The translations under genes and the position numbers were made by a program. A model generated the notes under the pieces. It was not told where the DNA came from, did not search any database, and saw only the letters and a list, made by a program, of their open reading frames with translations. This document shows positions 1 through 13,317 of a stretch of 64,000 nucleotides of DNA, piece after piece. Origin of the DNA: Syngnathus acus (lineage: Eukaryota; Chordata; Actinopteri; Syngnathiformes; Syngnathidae). Location of the stretch: the NCBI RefSeq assembly GCF_901709675.1, contig NC_051096.1, positions 1,727,001 to 1,791,000 on the forward strand. Reading direction: 5' to 3'. Positions within the stretch are counted from its first letter, which is position 1; each line of letters begins with the position of its first letter.

Positions 1-91
1 TGAGGCAAGATAGCCGCGAGCTTGAGAGCAGGTGGCTTCCGCTTGCAGACGCCATTTTAATGCGGCAGCGGCGGGCACGCTCACAACTCAC

Positions 92-3000
92 ACGTGCTGA
101 GCTGGCCGGTGATGGGGTCGCTGGCCTCCTCTCCATACATGGCGTACACCGTCACCGTATACTCCGTTGACGGTATCAGACCCTCCAGCTCCGCCTCTTC
201 CACATCGGACGCCACCTTCACCTGCGCGGGACGTCATTTGTCTTCAGATGGTGTCGCCCCAACGTGGTGTCATCTCCATATGAGGATCATGGCCATCATT
301 TTGCCATGACATCATATTGGCCATTTTCTGATGACATCATCCGTCTTCACGTGGTGATGTCATCATCATTTTTCCGCGTTTTTTCGTAGTCTTTGCGTCG
401 CTTACCTCTTTCTCGTCGTCGAGCCCTCCCTGGCTGAGGGGCGCGTAAAGGATCATGTATCCTGATGCAGCCGGGGCGGTCGTCCAGCGGACCCTCATGG
501 TGTCGTGGGTGGGCTCTGACAGGTCCAGGTGCTCCACGGTGGGCAAGGCCACTACGGGGTCAACGGCGCCAAGGTTAGGCTGGCGGGTTCAGCCGCTCTG
601 GGCCTCGGGCTATCGGCCCACGTACGCGTGGTGGCGCTGCCTCTCAGCGCCTCGCTGGCGGTGCTGCGGTAGACGGCGAACACGGCCACCTGGTATTCGC
701 TCAGAGAACTGAGGTGGTCCAGCAGGACGCTGTGCTCCGATCCCGGCACTACCTGTGATGCGGACACAACGTGTCACCACCCGGAGGCCGCCGCCCAGAC
801 GCCCTGGCCCCATCGGCGCTACCTTCTCCTCCGGCCTGCCGCCGTTCGCCGGGTAGTAAACCACGCGGTAGCGCTCCACTTGACCAGTCGGCGGCGGTGT
901 CCACGTCACGCGGAAACTCCGAGCTGTGACATCGGAGGTCACCAGGTCGCGGGGAGGGGCCACGCCTTCTGGCGGGGGGGCGCCACCGCCTGCCTCTGCA
1001 AAAGCCAAAACAAAGAACCAAACAAACCCACTGAAAGAGGACTCAACCAAAGCGAGAGAAATCGACGTCAGCCATATTGGATGTGTTGGAGGTCAGAACC
1101 CCTCAAAAGCACAAACTTCATAGATTGAAGAAAGGAAAGGGGCAAGCAGTTGACGATTCTAAACAGAGGAATGCGGAAGGTGACGTGTCCAACCTGCCAG
1201 CTGCTCCACCGTGCGGCACACGCTCCTGGTCAGAACGCCCACGATGTCGCTCATCACATCAAAGTCGGCCACATTGTAGACGTGCATGTCGGCGGGCGGC
1301 GAGGCGATGGCCTTCAGCTCTTCCTCGTCCGCGTTCTTCACGCCTGCCCGATGGGGAAGAAAGTAAGGCAGCAGCGCCAGGTGAGAGGCCGCGCCGGTGG
1401 GTCCGATTCGTACCAACGGCAAACACTCGAATCCCGGCGTTCCTCAGGGTCTGCGCGGGGGGCACCACGTCATCTTGGGACTTTCCGTCCGTAATTAGGA
1501 TGGCAACTTTAGGGACGTGACCTCGGGATCCAGACTCTGCTTTGAAGCTGTTCTCCAGGACGAAGCTCAGCGCCAGACCTGGGTTTGTCGAGGACGCTTC
1601 CTTGAGCAGCGCTCGAGGAAGCGTGCCAAGCTCGACCGGTGTACCTGTCAGGGTGTTCCCGCCTTTGTACGGCAGGTTCCGAACGGCGTCCAGCACGGCC
1701 GCTTTGCTCCGGTGACGGTTCAGTTGCCACTCCAGCCTCGGCTCGCCGCTGAACTGCACCAAGCCTGTGGGCGCCGAACACGTCACATGTGCTGGACGGA
1801 GAGCTTGCCTTGCCGGCCGCTACTGACCCACGCGCGTGCGGTCCTCATCCACTTCGAAGGCCCGCACCAGGTTCTCCAGGAAGCTTCTCACCAGGTGGAA
1901 GTTGCTGCGGCCAATGCTCCAGGAGCCATCCACCATGATCACCACATCCGCGGCGGCCGGTGTGCTGCACGTGAACGGCTCCTCACCTGAGCTTGGCGAG
2001 AGCGCAAACACGCGCAAATGTTCGTGTTCATCGGTGTTGAGTAACTTTCCAGCAAGACATTTGCAGGCTGTTTTTTTCCCCGTTGCTACGTGGCTTTGCC
2101 TCGCTGGATCTGATCTTTTTCAGTGTCGGTCCCGCCACCGCTGTCAACTCTTGCAGCTCACCACGCCATGCGACTTTGAGCAACAACTACCGCAGCAACA
2201 CGTGGGCTGTGGGGCGTTCAGGTGCGAGAGCGCGTCCTTCGCCGCCGCTGCACCGGGTCAAAGTTTAGCTTCTTGCCATTCCTGGCGGAGCTCGACACGA
2301 CGTGACTCGCTTTACCGCATTCGGTTTGCAGAAGTCTTTGAAAGGCAAACGAATGTTCTTCGGCTTCGATCCGGAGCTCGGCTTGGTGTGACAAGTGGCG
2401 ACAAGCCCGCACAACGCAACACAACTTTCAAAGCCTGCGCAAGGCGTCGCCCGCCGGAGCACAAGCAGCAGAAACTACATTGGAAAGCCTTAACGGCTCA
2501 GTCCGCAGGGCGGCAGCGGACGCAGGAGCACAAGCAGCTCCAAGAGCATCCCTCAGCGCAGGTCGGCCGTCGCTTGAAGCAAGACCAAAGACGAGACAAC
2601 CATCGCAAGAGTCGCAAAGAATTGGCCCACGGGCGGCGCAGACGTGTGGGGACGGGCCCCCGTCTGATTGACAGGGGGCCACGCCCGCCGGCTGGGCAAG
2701 TGCCGACAAGATGGAGGGAGAGGGCTGGAGGTGTTGCCGCGACAACCGCCAGAATCAGGAATGCGTCTGAAGCCGTTTTGAGGGTATTGAGTTTGGGGCG
2801 AGCTTCAGACCACCACCGCTGCCGCCGTGGTTATTCTCAGCGCTCGACCTCACTTCCTGCTCCAATTGTCACGTCCTGACCATCTTACCCTCAGTGATGG
2901 CGTTGGCGTGCGTGGGGGCGCCATCGTGCGGACGTTGACTCTCGAGCCTTTCTCGTCCTGAGGGTTCGGCTGAAAAACAAAAGGCGGCAATGTCCATTCT

Positions 3001-3357
3001 CGGCGCCCTGCCTGCCACCCAGCGGCGCTTTACCTTGGTGTCCGCCCACCAGCGGTTTGCTTCTTAGCGCCCCTCTCAGGGCAAACACTTTGAAGGCGTA
3101 GTCTCGACTGGCATCAAAGTTGTCGATCAGCAGCCGGGTGTCCTCTTTGGCCACGTCTACCTCCGTCTCCTCGCCGCCTGTTTGCACGAGCATGGCCAGG
3201 CGTCACCTTCTCGTGCATGCCGCCACCGCGTATGCCTTACCAGGCTGTGTGCTGTAGGCCACCACGTATCCGTCAAGCGGACCTCTGGGTTCCTTCCAGG
3301 ACACCAAAAGCTCGGTGGGACTCAGTACTTTGCTCCGGAACCTTTTCGGGGAAGACA
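92..3357 (-). CDS. col14a1: Collagen XIV alpha-1 chain, N-terminal part (runs off left edge; signal-peptide exon not found)
   Basis: Fibril-associated collagen of the extracellular matrix. Exons read from high to low coordinates: 3241-3357 and 3034-3177 (first FN3 domain), 2889-2969 (linker), 1828-1987, 1645-1764, 1414-1578 and 1194-1343 (VWA domain), 823-995 and 626-752 (second FN3), 406-551 and 92-221 (third FN3). The VWA block shows the metal-site motif DGSWSIG, then [23 protein letters not shown] and VYNVADFD, as in vertebrate COL14A1. The FN3 exons carry [27 protein letters not shown]-like and [16 protein letters not shown] segments, also collagen XIV-like. Domain order FN3-VWA-FN3-FN3 matches the N-terminus of collagen XIV; collagen XII is the main alternative but matches less well. 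The remaining FN3 repeats, second VWA, thrombospondin-like and collagenous parts would lie to the left of the window. No signal-peptide exon was recognised up to 6.6 kb. Confidence 0.88.
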
Positions 3358-4275
3358 CTGACGCCGGTGACAGATGTCAGGGATGCATGATGATAAACAC
3401 ATTAAGATGAGTGGACATTTTTAATTTGCGACTGAATTTCTTTCTCAGACACAAAGCAAGGCACACACTCAGCTGTCCAACTGCCTTTCACCAAATATAA
3501 AATGTAACTTGGCAAGACCTTCGCCGATTCAAATAGCGGTTTGAGCCAGATTTGTGATTTCTGCTCGGAGGCTCAGCGGACGGCGCCTCGGGGCTGTCCC
3601 TTCATCTAAACGGGCGATCGCAAGCGTCACCTTCGTTTTTTTTTTGCAAAACATGGTCAGACTCATTACCATGGAGATAAAGTAGTCACAGAAAGCCACG
3701 GCAGAAGGTGCCAGTCAGGTGGTTGGCGGCAGAGCCCTGAGCAGGTTCTGTGCCTACCACCTGTGCCAAGGCGACAATAAACCGATGACGAACATCTGAC
3801 GTCACGTGCGTTGATGACGTTATCACACTGAGCACGTCGACTGACCACAGCATAAACCAGAGAAAACTAACTCAATAAATCAACTGACCTTGTCCTTGTG
3901 CTCGCGCAGGCGGGGCGCGCATTAAAAACAGGAAGCCCAAAGTGACCATCCAGTGGCGTGACGTCATCGCGCGTGACGTCATCGCGAAGCGGCACTTGAC
4001 TTTGGGGAGAAATAGAACACAAACAAAGTTTGTGCGTGTGCCAGACTTCCTGGCCGCAGATCCCCAACACGCGTCCGAGCCACTCCGCGCGTCCTGCTCC
4101 TCTGAAGCCTCGCCCCGACCTGTCGCACCCGCGGCGCCTCACACCGCCGCCGGAAGTGCTTTCAAAATAGCGCCGTGATGTCATTGTGCTGACAGCGGCA
4201 CGTCCTGTCGTCGGCGCTGGCGCAGGGAACCGGCTCAGTGCAGCTTTTTTTTAAATTTGTTTTAATTTTTTTTGG

Positions 4276-4337
4276 TCACACACACATATATACACACACA
4301 CACACACACACGCACACACACACACGCACACGCACAG
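4276..4337. repeat. (CA)n microsatellite
   Basis: Mostly CA dinucleotides with a short TA interruption near its start and several CG substitutions. Confidence 0.9.
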
Positions 4338-5123
4338 GCGTGTGACGTCACCCTACTGCAACTTTTCCGTTTCAACGTGTTTTACTTTTGCATGCTGGCT
4401 CCACTTCCGGTGTTCGCGTGTTGAGTTTCGCGCTTGCTTCCCATTCGAGTTAGTTTGGACTTGTTCAACACTCGGAATGGCCCGGACACGCCCCCACTCG
4501 TACCACCTCTCGTGGCTGCAAGTGACTCGGGCCGATTTGGTTGGAGCAGACTGGAAGGTGACTCCATCCTGCTGCTGACTCCAGGCAACTTGGGTTGACT
4601 GCAGCTGACTCGGCGGGTTGACTGCAAGTGACGAGACACCTAACGCTTGCCGACATAAGTTCCCCAACATTGCCTCCCTCCTTCACCCACTCATTTGGCT
4701 GTCAATCACCCGTCAAACGAAAAGACAGACGTGACGTGAGGTAGTGGGCGCGCCAACTTGGGCATGAGCGACGTCCTCATGGTTGCTTTTCTCTCGCCCT
4801 CCATCAATTCGCCCGCCTGCCTCGCGCGTTCTATCAGGCCACCATTTCCCCCTGTTGGCAAACAGAATAAATACATGCCTGTCAATGTGCAGTACTTCTG
4901 TGAACCAAAAGGGTGCAGCAGGTGTACAGGTGCTGTAACGCCTCAACTTCCGCTTACGGAACCTTCCAAAATAACGCGTGAGTCGGGAATATGCTGGAGA
5001 GAAAGACAAAGACCATATTTAATCTTAATATGAAAGGTCCTTATTAAAGTAAAGCAACAATGACAAGAGAAAACGTTTGACTTTCAATCAAGGTGGTTAG
5101 CAAGGTGAAGATTGCAACATAGA

Positions 5124-5155
5124 GTGCGTGTGTGTGTGCGTGTGTGTGTGTGTGT

Positions 5156-5241
<86 letters not shown>
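5124..5241. repeat. (TG)n microsatellite
   Basis: About 118 bp of nearly pure TG on the plus strand, with a few CG and TA interruptions near the left end. Confidence 0.95.
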
Positions 5242-5969
5242 AAAAGGGGTGTTTAAGCACAGTGGGGCAAATATTAACTGTCCAAAGTACATGAAAAGCA
5301 GGCCAGACACACTTTGGGCTTGTGTGCAGCTAACACAAGATGAAGTGGAGCTGGAGCCGCTACACAAACACGCACAAACGCACACACACGCGCACACATT
5401 GGTGTGAGTAGGCACACTCACTGTCATCTTTTGGTTTTACATCTGGGAAGGCCAACGCGGACTTTGGGATCCTTGACTCCAAAGTAAAAGTCTATTAACA
5501 GAGCATGACGGCAGACAGCCCTTTATGAATTGTGTGATGGAGCCACAAAACTCGCCCCACTTGCGGCAGTGCTACAAAATGGCCGACTCACTTTTTTGGG
5601 CCTGTCGTGCTTTCTGAGGCAGTCCAGTTTGGACGAGCTGCAGTCAGCGCGCTGGCGGCCAAAGTTGAGCTGGCCGAGGGGGGCCTGGCGCTGAGGAGGG
5701 GTGGGCCAGGTGCGCCTCAGTCTCCAACTTCCTGCTGGGATCACACCACTAAGCTCAGCCTCAGGCGACGGCCGCCGCCAGGGCTAATCACAGCATCTCC
5801 TGCTTTAAGAAGATAATCCGAGCCTGAGGCGTGTGTGTGCGTGTGTGTGGTCCACGTAAGACGAGGAGAATGTTGAATGAGTTGAGAGGGAAGAACGCAA
5901 CCTTCCGGAAGGGTGACAGTGATGTGCTGTCAACCTAATAATGTGCCTTGTATGCACATGCACGACACA

Positions 5970-5991
5970 TGCACGCACACACACACGCACG

Positions 5992-6080
<89 letters not shown>
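5970..6080. repeat. (CA)n microsatellite
   Basis: About 110 bp of CA, pure in the right two thirds and interrupted by CG steps on the left. Confidence 0.95.
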
Positions 6081-6082
<2 letters not shown>

Positions 6083-6358
6083 AGCGTCAACTTGGTCAGG
6101 CGTGTTTGCTGCTGTGGCGTTTGATGATGGTTTAGTCTCCGCCTCAAACACCAACTCTGATGGACAAACGAAAAAGAAAAGGGTCAGAGGTCACATATCA
6201 GGTGGATATTGGCCATCAGAAAGCGTTGAACAGACCCCCGCCAACCCTTTACACGCACAAACCCCCCCCCCCTCATGTTCATTGGCTGGACAAGACAAAC
6301 AATGACACAGTTGAGGGGGGGACAGGGTTGCGTAGCGGGGGCGGGAGGACGACAGAGG

Positions 6359-6359
<1 letters not shown>

Positions 6360-6422
<63 letters not shown>

Positions 6423-6467
6423 AAGAGAGAGAGAGAGAGAGAGAGAAGGAGAGAGAGAGGGAGAGAG
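6360..6467. repeat. (GA)n microsatellite
   Basis: About 108 bp of GA on the plus strand with a few AA and GG interruptions. It lies about 200 bp upstream of the enpp2 start codon, so it may fall within the promoter or 5' UTR. Confidence 0.95.
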
Positions 6468-6672
6468 TGCGCTCTCACATCGATTTGCACAGGCGCACTG
6501 AGTTCTCCTGGCGGACGTTGGACACTTTTCACTTTGTTGTCCGGCTGACCAACATGCTCATCAACTATTTGGTAAGCAGCTCTTCCTTTTTCGTTTTTCT
6601 TCCTCTCATGGCAGACGGAAAAAAACAACACAGCGCTCGAGCGTGTCGACAGAGACGGCAAAGTGGCTTTTG

Positions 6673-9600
6673 ATGAGGTCACTGCAGTGCGTCGTCTGTG
6701 TGCAGCTGCTGCTGGCGTTGAGCGGGTGGCGCGGTGACATCATCGCGGCGTACGTCTTTCAGGCCAGCCGACTCGTTGACGGTGGAGATGGCACGCCCGT
6801 GCACACTAAAGGTGAGATCGGCTCCCCCGGCTAGTGTCCCCGCTCAGAACTTCATTGTGTCCCTGGGGTCTCTGGCACCCCCCCCCCCCTTCCATTTTGA
6901 GTCCGTTGTTGTGGCACCCATATGGGCTCCCGTGCGCCCCAGGGTCCACCGTGCCCATTTCTTCACTGTCTGGTGTCCCTTGTGTTCCCGGGTTGGCCCG
7001 CCTCCCCGTGGTGTCCCGGGTCCCCAACAGTAGTGTCGGAGTGGGTGAGCTCGTCAGGTTCGTGCAAGGGTCGCTGCTTCGAGCTGGAGGAAGCCGAGCC
7101 TCCGGGATGTCGGTGTGACAACTTGTGTAAAACCTACTACAGCTGCTGCTCTGACTTTGACCAGCAATGCCTCAAAACGGGTCAGTACCGCCACAGGGCG
7201 CTCAGAACTCCCGCACGGCCGCACCACTTATCCGTCTTGATCCCGCACGCACTCCGTGTGGCTAGCGGGACGCTTCGAGTGCCGTCCGGAGCGTTGTGGC
7301 GAGGACAGGATAGACGAGCACGCCTGTCACTGCACGGATGACTGTCTGGAGAAAGGAGACTGCTGCTCCAACTACAAGGCTGTTTGCAAAGGTAGTTCCA
7401 GAAACTTCCTGCTCGACTCGGTTTTCACTCTGCTTCCTTTCTAGGCGAGGAGTCGTGGCTCCAAGGAGACTGCAAGGAGATGGTCAGTGCCGAGTGTCCT
7501 GCTGGGTGAGTCGGCAGGAAGTAACCAGCAATCAGCGCTAAAGTGCGGTGGAGGAGGCTCAAACAGGGTTGGCAAATACACGTGTGTCGGCTTTTTCGCC
7601 CCGCAGTTTTGTTCGCCCGCCTCTCATCATGCTGTCTGTGGACGGCTTCCGAGCATCCTACCTGAAGAAGGGCGTCTCCGTCACACCCAACATCCAGAAA
7701 CTCAGTAGGTTGGCCAACCCAACCAACCAAACCCAACCCCAACTCCCTCGCGACAGGCCTTGCCTTCTGCAGGCTTATGCTAACGCTAACAGGTTTCTGC
7801 CATCAGGATCATGCGGGACGACTGCTCCATACATGCGGCCTGTCTACCCGACCAAGACCTTCCCAAACTTGTACACATTGGCCACGGTGAGTCATGGGAT
7901 CTATTCATGTGTCAACACCGGCGCCCACTAGGGGCCACCAGTGGTCATGCACCAGAGGGCCCGAGACAGCTTGTTAGTACCTTGGCAGCACGCTAGGCGA
8001 TAAGTCTTGTGAGGTCCCAACATGCCAGTACGGAATCAACTCAGGACCTTCAGCTCCCCGAAGTCTCGACATACACTGTAATGGCATGTCAGGTTTGTCA
8101 CGAGGTGGTCATTGGCATCTAGGGACCCCGTGCCATTATTGTGAGGTCGCATCATGCCATGCGCCGTCTCCGCTTTATGGTGGGTGGTGACATGTCAGTA
8201 CCTCAGGAGCATTCCAAAATTGCCGGCAAACCGCCCAGGTCCAGACAAGCACGACCTGTCTATGACGTCCCATTGCGTCAACTCTGCAGGGCCTCTACCC
8301 GGAATCCCACGGGATCGTTGGGAACACCATGTACGACCCGGTCTTTAACGCCACATTCAACCTGCGGTCCAGAGAGAAGCTCAACCATCGCTGGTGGGGC
8401 GGGCAGCCGGTAAGCGTTTAGGCGACGGGGCCGGGGCGGGGTAAGTGACGCCACTTATTCTGAGGTGTCTGTCACGCATTGGTCTTGTCCACAGATCTGG
8501 ATCACGGCCAAGGAACAAGGCGTCAAAGCCGGAACCTTCTTCTGGCCCTGGTATTTGGACGGTGCTCCCGATGTACTCGGTAACATTGGGCGTCATTGCC
8601 GCGAACACGGCTCCGCTGACGACATCATCGACATTGTTTCAGGGTTATCGAACTAGAGAGACGCATTCTCACCATCCTGCAGTGGCTGCAACTGCCCGAC
8701 CAACACAGGTCCAAGACACAGTTGCGCTTCAGCCGGCCTTGGCCTACGCTCTTAACACCGTTGTGTGTTATATACTAGGCCTTACGTCTACGCCGTGCAC
8801 TCGGAGCAGCCCGACACGTTCGGACATCGCTGGGGTCCGCTGAGCAGTGAGGTGGGCTTAAGCGCGGGGCAATCATGAAAATGGATGAAATAACCCAAAC
8901 GAGGATTCACAAAGTTATGGACGCATGCTCCATAAAAAAAAATCCTTTGCAGAAAAATATTCCAAAGGCAAACTAAGAGACACTTTGCTGCGTGTGTGTG
9001 TGTGTGTTTGTGTCGGTGCGTGTGTGCGTGCGGGAATAGCTGGACAACACACTGCGCCAGATTGACGGCGTGATCGGTCAACTTATGAACGGCCTGAAGC
9101 AGATGAACCTCCACCGCTGCGTCAACGTCATTGTCGTGGGTGACCACGGTGAGGCCCGGCCCCCTCCGCTCAACACGGGGAGACAGGTGAGGCCTCTGAC
9201 GCCGCCGCCGCCATGAGCCCGCAGGCATGGAGGAGGCACACTGCGACCGCACCGAGTTCCTCAGCAGCTACCCGCTCAACATCGATGACATCACCCTCAT
9301 CCCGGGCTCGCTGGGCAGGATCCGGCCTCGGGACGGCAAGTCCGCCACCTGTGAGTCAGGCCTGCCTTGCTCGGCTTCTACTGGTTGCTACGTATGCCAC
9401 ATGGCCTCACACTCGCTTCGGCCTGGCCATACACTTGGCGATTTGTACGCTCCGTGGAGCATCCGTTTCCGACACACCTTCTTCCAGCTTGCTCTGTTGC
9501 GCAAACTTGACACATCCCGTTTCCCGTTGCGGTCCTCCTCAATTGCTGCTCTCTGTCCACTTGGTTGGCTCGAGCTTCGACTTTCCGCGCCACTTGCCTC

Positions 9601-12154
9601 CTACTTGTCAGGTTTTCAATGTTCTCTTATGTACTGCCCCGCAGATGACCCTCAGCAGGTGGTGGCCAACCTGACGGTGAGGAAAGCGTCCCCCGCGCCC
9701 CATCTGGCGACGGCGAGCGGAGTTAACCTTGTGTTGCTCACAGTGCAAGACGGCCACACAGCACTTCACGCCTTACCTCAAGCAACATCTGCCCAAGAGA
9801 CTCCATTACGCCAACAACCGCCGCATTGAGGATGTGCACCTGCTCATGGAGAGGAAGTGGCACGTTGCCAGGTGATGCCACACAGGGCGCCTACTCTCTG
9901 TGGCCCTGCGAGCGCAGCACCTTGGTGGCACAGAAACCACGTGTGCCATGTCGCTTGCCTTTCCCTTGCTTCCCCACGGAAGTGAAACAGCAGGCATGCT
10001 CACCTGCAGGCCGCGAGCTCTTCTGCGGACCGCGAGCTCTCCTGCGGGCCTCTTTTCTCGTGCGGCGTCTTGCTCATTGAGCAGCCTCGATGTTTTGACC
10101 ACCTTGCAGGAAAATGCCAGAAAAGATGCGCACCCGCTGCGGCTTCTTCGGCGACCACGGCTTCGACAACAAGATCACCAGCATGAGGGTGCGTTGACTA
10201 GATTTGTGCTTGCGGTTTTCCATGCGGGTTCTGACCAAGTTCCCGCTCCTCCGCCTGTAGACCATCTTCGTGGGACACGGGCCCAGTTTCCGCTTCCGCA
10301 CTCAAGTGCCCGAGTTTGACAACATTGAGCTTTACAACGTCATGTGCGGTAAGTCACGCCTGCGCTAACAACACACGCATGCATGCACGTACCCCAGCGC
10401 CACTCTGCCGCTTCCCGCATCACAGACCTTCTGGGCCTGAAGCCGGCGCCAAACAACGGGACGCACGGAAGCCTGAACGCCATGCTGAAGTCGCCGCCCT
10501 TCCAGCCCGTCATGCCGGATGAGGTGTCGCCGCCCGCACAGGAGGAGGAGGCGGCGGCCCTCACCTTTGACCTCGGCTGCAGCTGCGATGACGAGGTCGG
10601 CCCGCGTGGTGACGACCCTTGCCGACGAGCCCAAAAGCCTTTTTGACGTCTTTGCGCTTGCTTTCAGAACAAAGTGGAGCAGAACGTGGAGGCCTTTAGC
10701 ACTACTCAAGATGGCGTCAATGACTACAGTAGGTCTATCCCAAGTCTGGTGGCCCCTAATGCCAGCCCCAATGTGGCTAAGCTCACGGTCATCCAAGGTC
10801 ATCCATCCTTCAGTCACCCCAAAGGCTTGGGCTCCACTACGTGCTTTTTCCTACAGACGTAACCCAGCTGCCGTTCGGCCGCCCCGCTGTCATGTTCGAG
10901 GCACGCTACGCGTTGCTGCATCACTCGGACTTTGTCAGCGCCTATAGCCGCGAGTTGGCCATGCCGCTGTGGACGTCCTTCACGCTGATGCCGCAGGTAC
11001 GTTCGCATGCGGGCTTCTTGGCTGGGATCCCACATGACCGGGCTGTTTGTTCCCAGGAGGACGCGACTCCTCTTCCGGCAGCTTCCGCCAGCGGTCCCTG
11101 CCTGCGGACGGACCGGCGAGTGTCGGCCGAGCACAGCGCCAGCTGTGGCGCCTACGAGCGTAACGGCCTCCTAGGCTACGGCTTCCTGTTCCCGCCCGGT
11201 AAACACCAGGCCGGCGGCCGTGTTGCGGAGGCGGCCGTGTTGCGGAGGCACCCGTGCGCCGAGTCATCTTCGGTTTTGTTTTCCTGTCCGCAGAGTTGGC
11301 GTCATCGCCCGAGTCCAAATACGAGGCGTCACTCATCACCAACACTGTGCCCATGTTTCCCGCCTTCACTCGTAAGTCCGGTGCACGGCGTGACATCTCC
11401 GCGAGCCGGACAAAGGAGGCGCTGTCCTGGCCGAGGGGCGGCGTATGACTGCCTCTTTGTTGGATGCCGTGACTCAGCACTCTTGGTCAGGTGACACGTG
11501 CATGTGTGCGTGCCCACAGGAATCTGGCGTTACCTGCAAGGGGCACTGCTGAGGCGCTACGCACAGGAGAAGAGCGGCATCAATGTCCTGGCCGGACCTG
11601 TCTTTGACTACAACTACGACGGCCGCCGAGATAGCCTGGAGGAAATTCGAGAGTGAGTGCGCCCGCTTGTGTTTTGGAAGCGACCACTGCACGCGTGAGG
11701 GGCGCTGAGACTAAGCGCAGTTGTGTGCAGGTCGTCTACTGGCACGCCGCCTGTGCCCACCCACTACTTCACCGTGGTGACCAGCTGCCGGCAAGCCAAC
11801 CTAACACTAGACGAGTGCGACGGTGACCTGAGCGTCTTCTCCTTCCTCATTCCTCACCGGGACGACAACAGCGAGACCTGCAAGGTGAGTTTTGCACTCC
11901 TTCGGAGGCTGGCAGCTGGCCTGGCAGTTGGCCAGGCGGCTGGTCTGGCCTGCGCCCGCTGATGTGTTGCCGCTGACGCACAGGGCGAAGGCGGTGAGCA
12001 TCTTTGGGTGGAGGAGCTGCTGCAGCTTCACACGGCCAGGGTTCGAGACGTGGAGATCCTCAGCGGGCTCGACCTCTACCGGGCCCACAACCAGAGCTAC
12101 AGCGGCATCCTCAGCTTCAAGACGTACCTGCACACCTTTGAGCTGGACGACTGA
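6673..12154 (+). CDS. enpp2: Ectonucleotide pyrophosphatase/phosphodiesterase 2 (autotaxin, secreted lysophospholipase D)
   Basis: Secreted enzyme that turns lysophosphatidylcholine into lysophosphatidic acid. I can follow 24 exons, total 859 codons, close to human ENPP2: 6673-6811 (signal peptide), 7031-7180 and 7266-7391 (two somatomedin-B domains), 7445-7505, 7607-7704, 7807-7886, 8290-8409, 8495-8550, 8643-8708, 8779-8851, 9040-9148, 9225-9350, 9645-9676, 9744-9871, 10110-10188, 10261-10348, 10426-10595, 10668-10728, 10857-10996, 11057-11198, 11294-11371, 11520-11652, 11731-11884, 11984-12154. Catalytic features are intact: [10 protein letters not shown] (metal Asp), [10 protein letters not shown] (nucleophile Thr), [18 protein letters not shown] and FFGDHGFDN (metal Asp/His). 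The C-terminal nuclease-like domain holds PVFDYNYDG. The second SMB reads EKGDCCSNY where mammals have an RGD. The N-terminus is hydrophobic, with no type II anchor, as expected of autotaxin. The start ATG precedes that hydrophobic stretch. Confidence 0.93.
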
Positions 12155-12830
12155 GGCCCGCACGACTTGGCTCGTGCCGTGGCGAGAAACGCAGGAGCGG
12201 CTGACGTCAAACCTCCCGGCACCCAGACAAGAACAGACGCAAGACAGCCATTTCACCGACGCCTGACCGACCGACACCTGACCCAACCGGCACAGACACC
12301 TGACGGAAAGCAGCCCGAGCGTCTGACACCCGACTGACTGACAGCTGAACGACAGACACCCAACCAGGAGACCGAGCGACACCCCACCGAGAGATGGCCG
12401 ACTTGCTGATGTCTGACAAAGAGACAGAACTCCGTACGACCTTCATTGCCGCCTGCCGTTCCTGAATAGAAAGCAAGTGGGCGTGGCTAAATACAGCAAA
12501 CAAAACACGGACATGTGCACCTCACGATGGCTTTGGTTCAGCTCACTGACTTTTTGTTTACCCCCATTGTTGCTTCTGGCGCCTCGCCTCCCCGCTTTTC
12601 GTTTACGTCTGGCTCCCATGTCTTATTTAACACTCAACAAAATAACGGTTACTTGACTTTGGGATGAACTCGTTTGCTGTTCATAGAGAAAAAAAAAAGT
12701 TCAAACGCCCTGACTGGCTAATCTGTTCTTTCTTTAACCATTGCTTGTTAATTTCTGTTTCAATTGGCTTATTTTGCCAGGTTTGTTTTAGCCAGCATTC
12801 ATGGTTCATTCCACTTGATGGTTACGACGT

Positions 12831-12836
12831 AATAAA
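12831..12836 (+). terminator. enpp2 polyadenylation signal AATAAA
   Basis: AATAAA about 680 bp after the enpp2 stop. A second AATAAA-like site follows near 12880. Either could end the transcript; the opposing enpp1-like gene's own poly(A) signal lies only about 430 bp away. Confidence 0.6.
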
Positions 12837-13257
12837 AGTGTGAAATGAGGTCACGTGAGATCATTTCGGAACATTGAAAAAATAAAAATTTCTTCCCTTG
12901 CAGAAGCTGGACCTCGACAACGTCGCTACATTTTGTCATTGTTAATCAATGTATTCAAGCTATCGCTACTTTGTATCGGCCGGTAGCATCTACTTGCACC
13001 AATACCAGTCTGGAAGGAAAAGGGGGGCTCAAACATCCGTGGTATGATTTAACCAGGACAAAAGCGAAGAACATTTCCACTCTGTTGAACGTCAGGTTAG
13101 GAGTTTGCGTTTTTATCAACTCATCACATTGGACGAGTAGCAGCTGGTAATAAGATGGGAGAAGCCGTCCCTTGGACACGACAGACTTTTGACAAGGCAC
13201 ATAATATAATAAAAGCACAAAGTCACTTGGACTCTTTGTCAGCCTGTGCCTCAAAAC

Positions 13258-13263
13258 TTTATT
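13258..13263 (-). terminator. enpp1-like gene polyadenylation signal
   Basis: AATAAA on the minus strand, 55 bp after the stop codon of the ENPP gene. Confidence 0.7.
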
Positions 13264-13317
13264 GACTGTAGTGACATTTGCACACAGTGAAGCCAAAAAA
13301 GACAATCCCTGTCTTGG

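Larger units (their letters stand above)
3358..6672. other. Divergent intergenic region between col14a1 and enpp2
   Basis: No coding exon recognised. It should hold the first exon and promoter of col14a1 (minus) and the 5' UTR and promoter of enpp2 (plus). It is dominated by four long microsatellites, listed separately. The 3.9-4.2 kb part is GC- and CpG-rich and could be a promoter. Confidence 0.5.

Noticed and set aside
3867-4184. Arg/Gly-rich open frame upstream of col14a1
   Set aside because: GC-rich promoter-like sequence with no signal peptide; does not resemble the collagen XIV N-terminus.
5124-6080. Cys/Val and His/Thr open frames across the TG and CA microsatellites
   Set aside because: Simple dinucleotide repeats have no stops in several frames; nothing else supports coding.
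6360-6467. Glu/Arg open frame in the GA repeat
   Set aside because: Low-complexity artefact upstream of enpp2.
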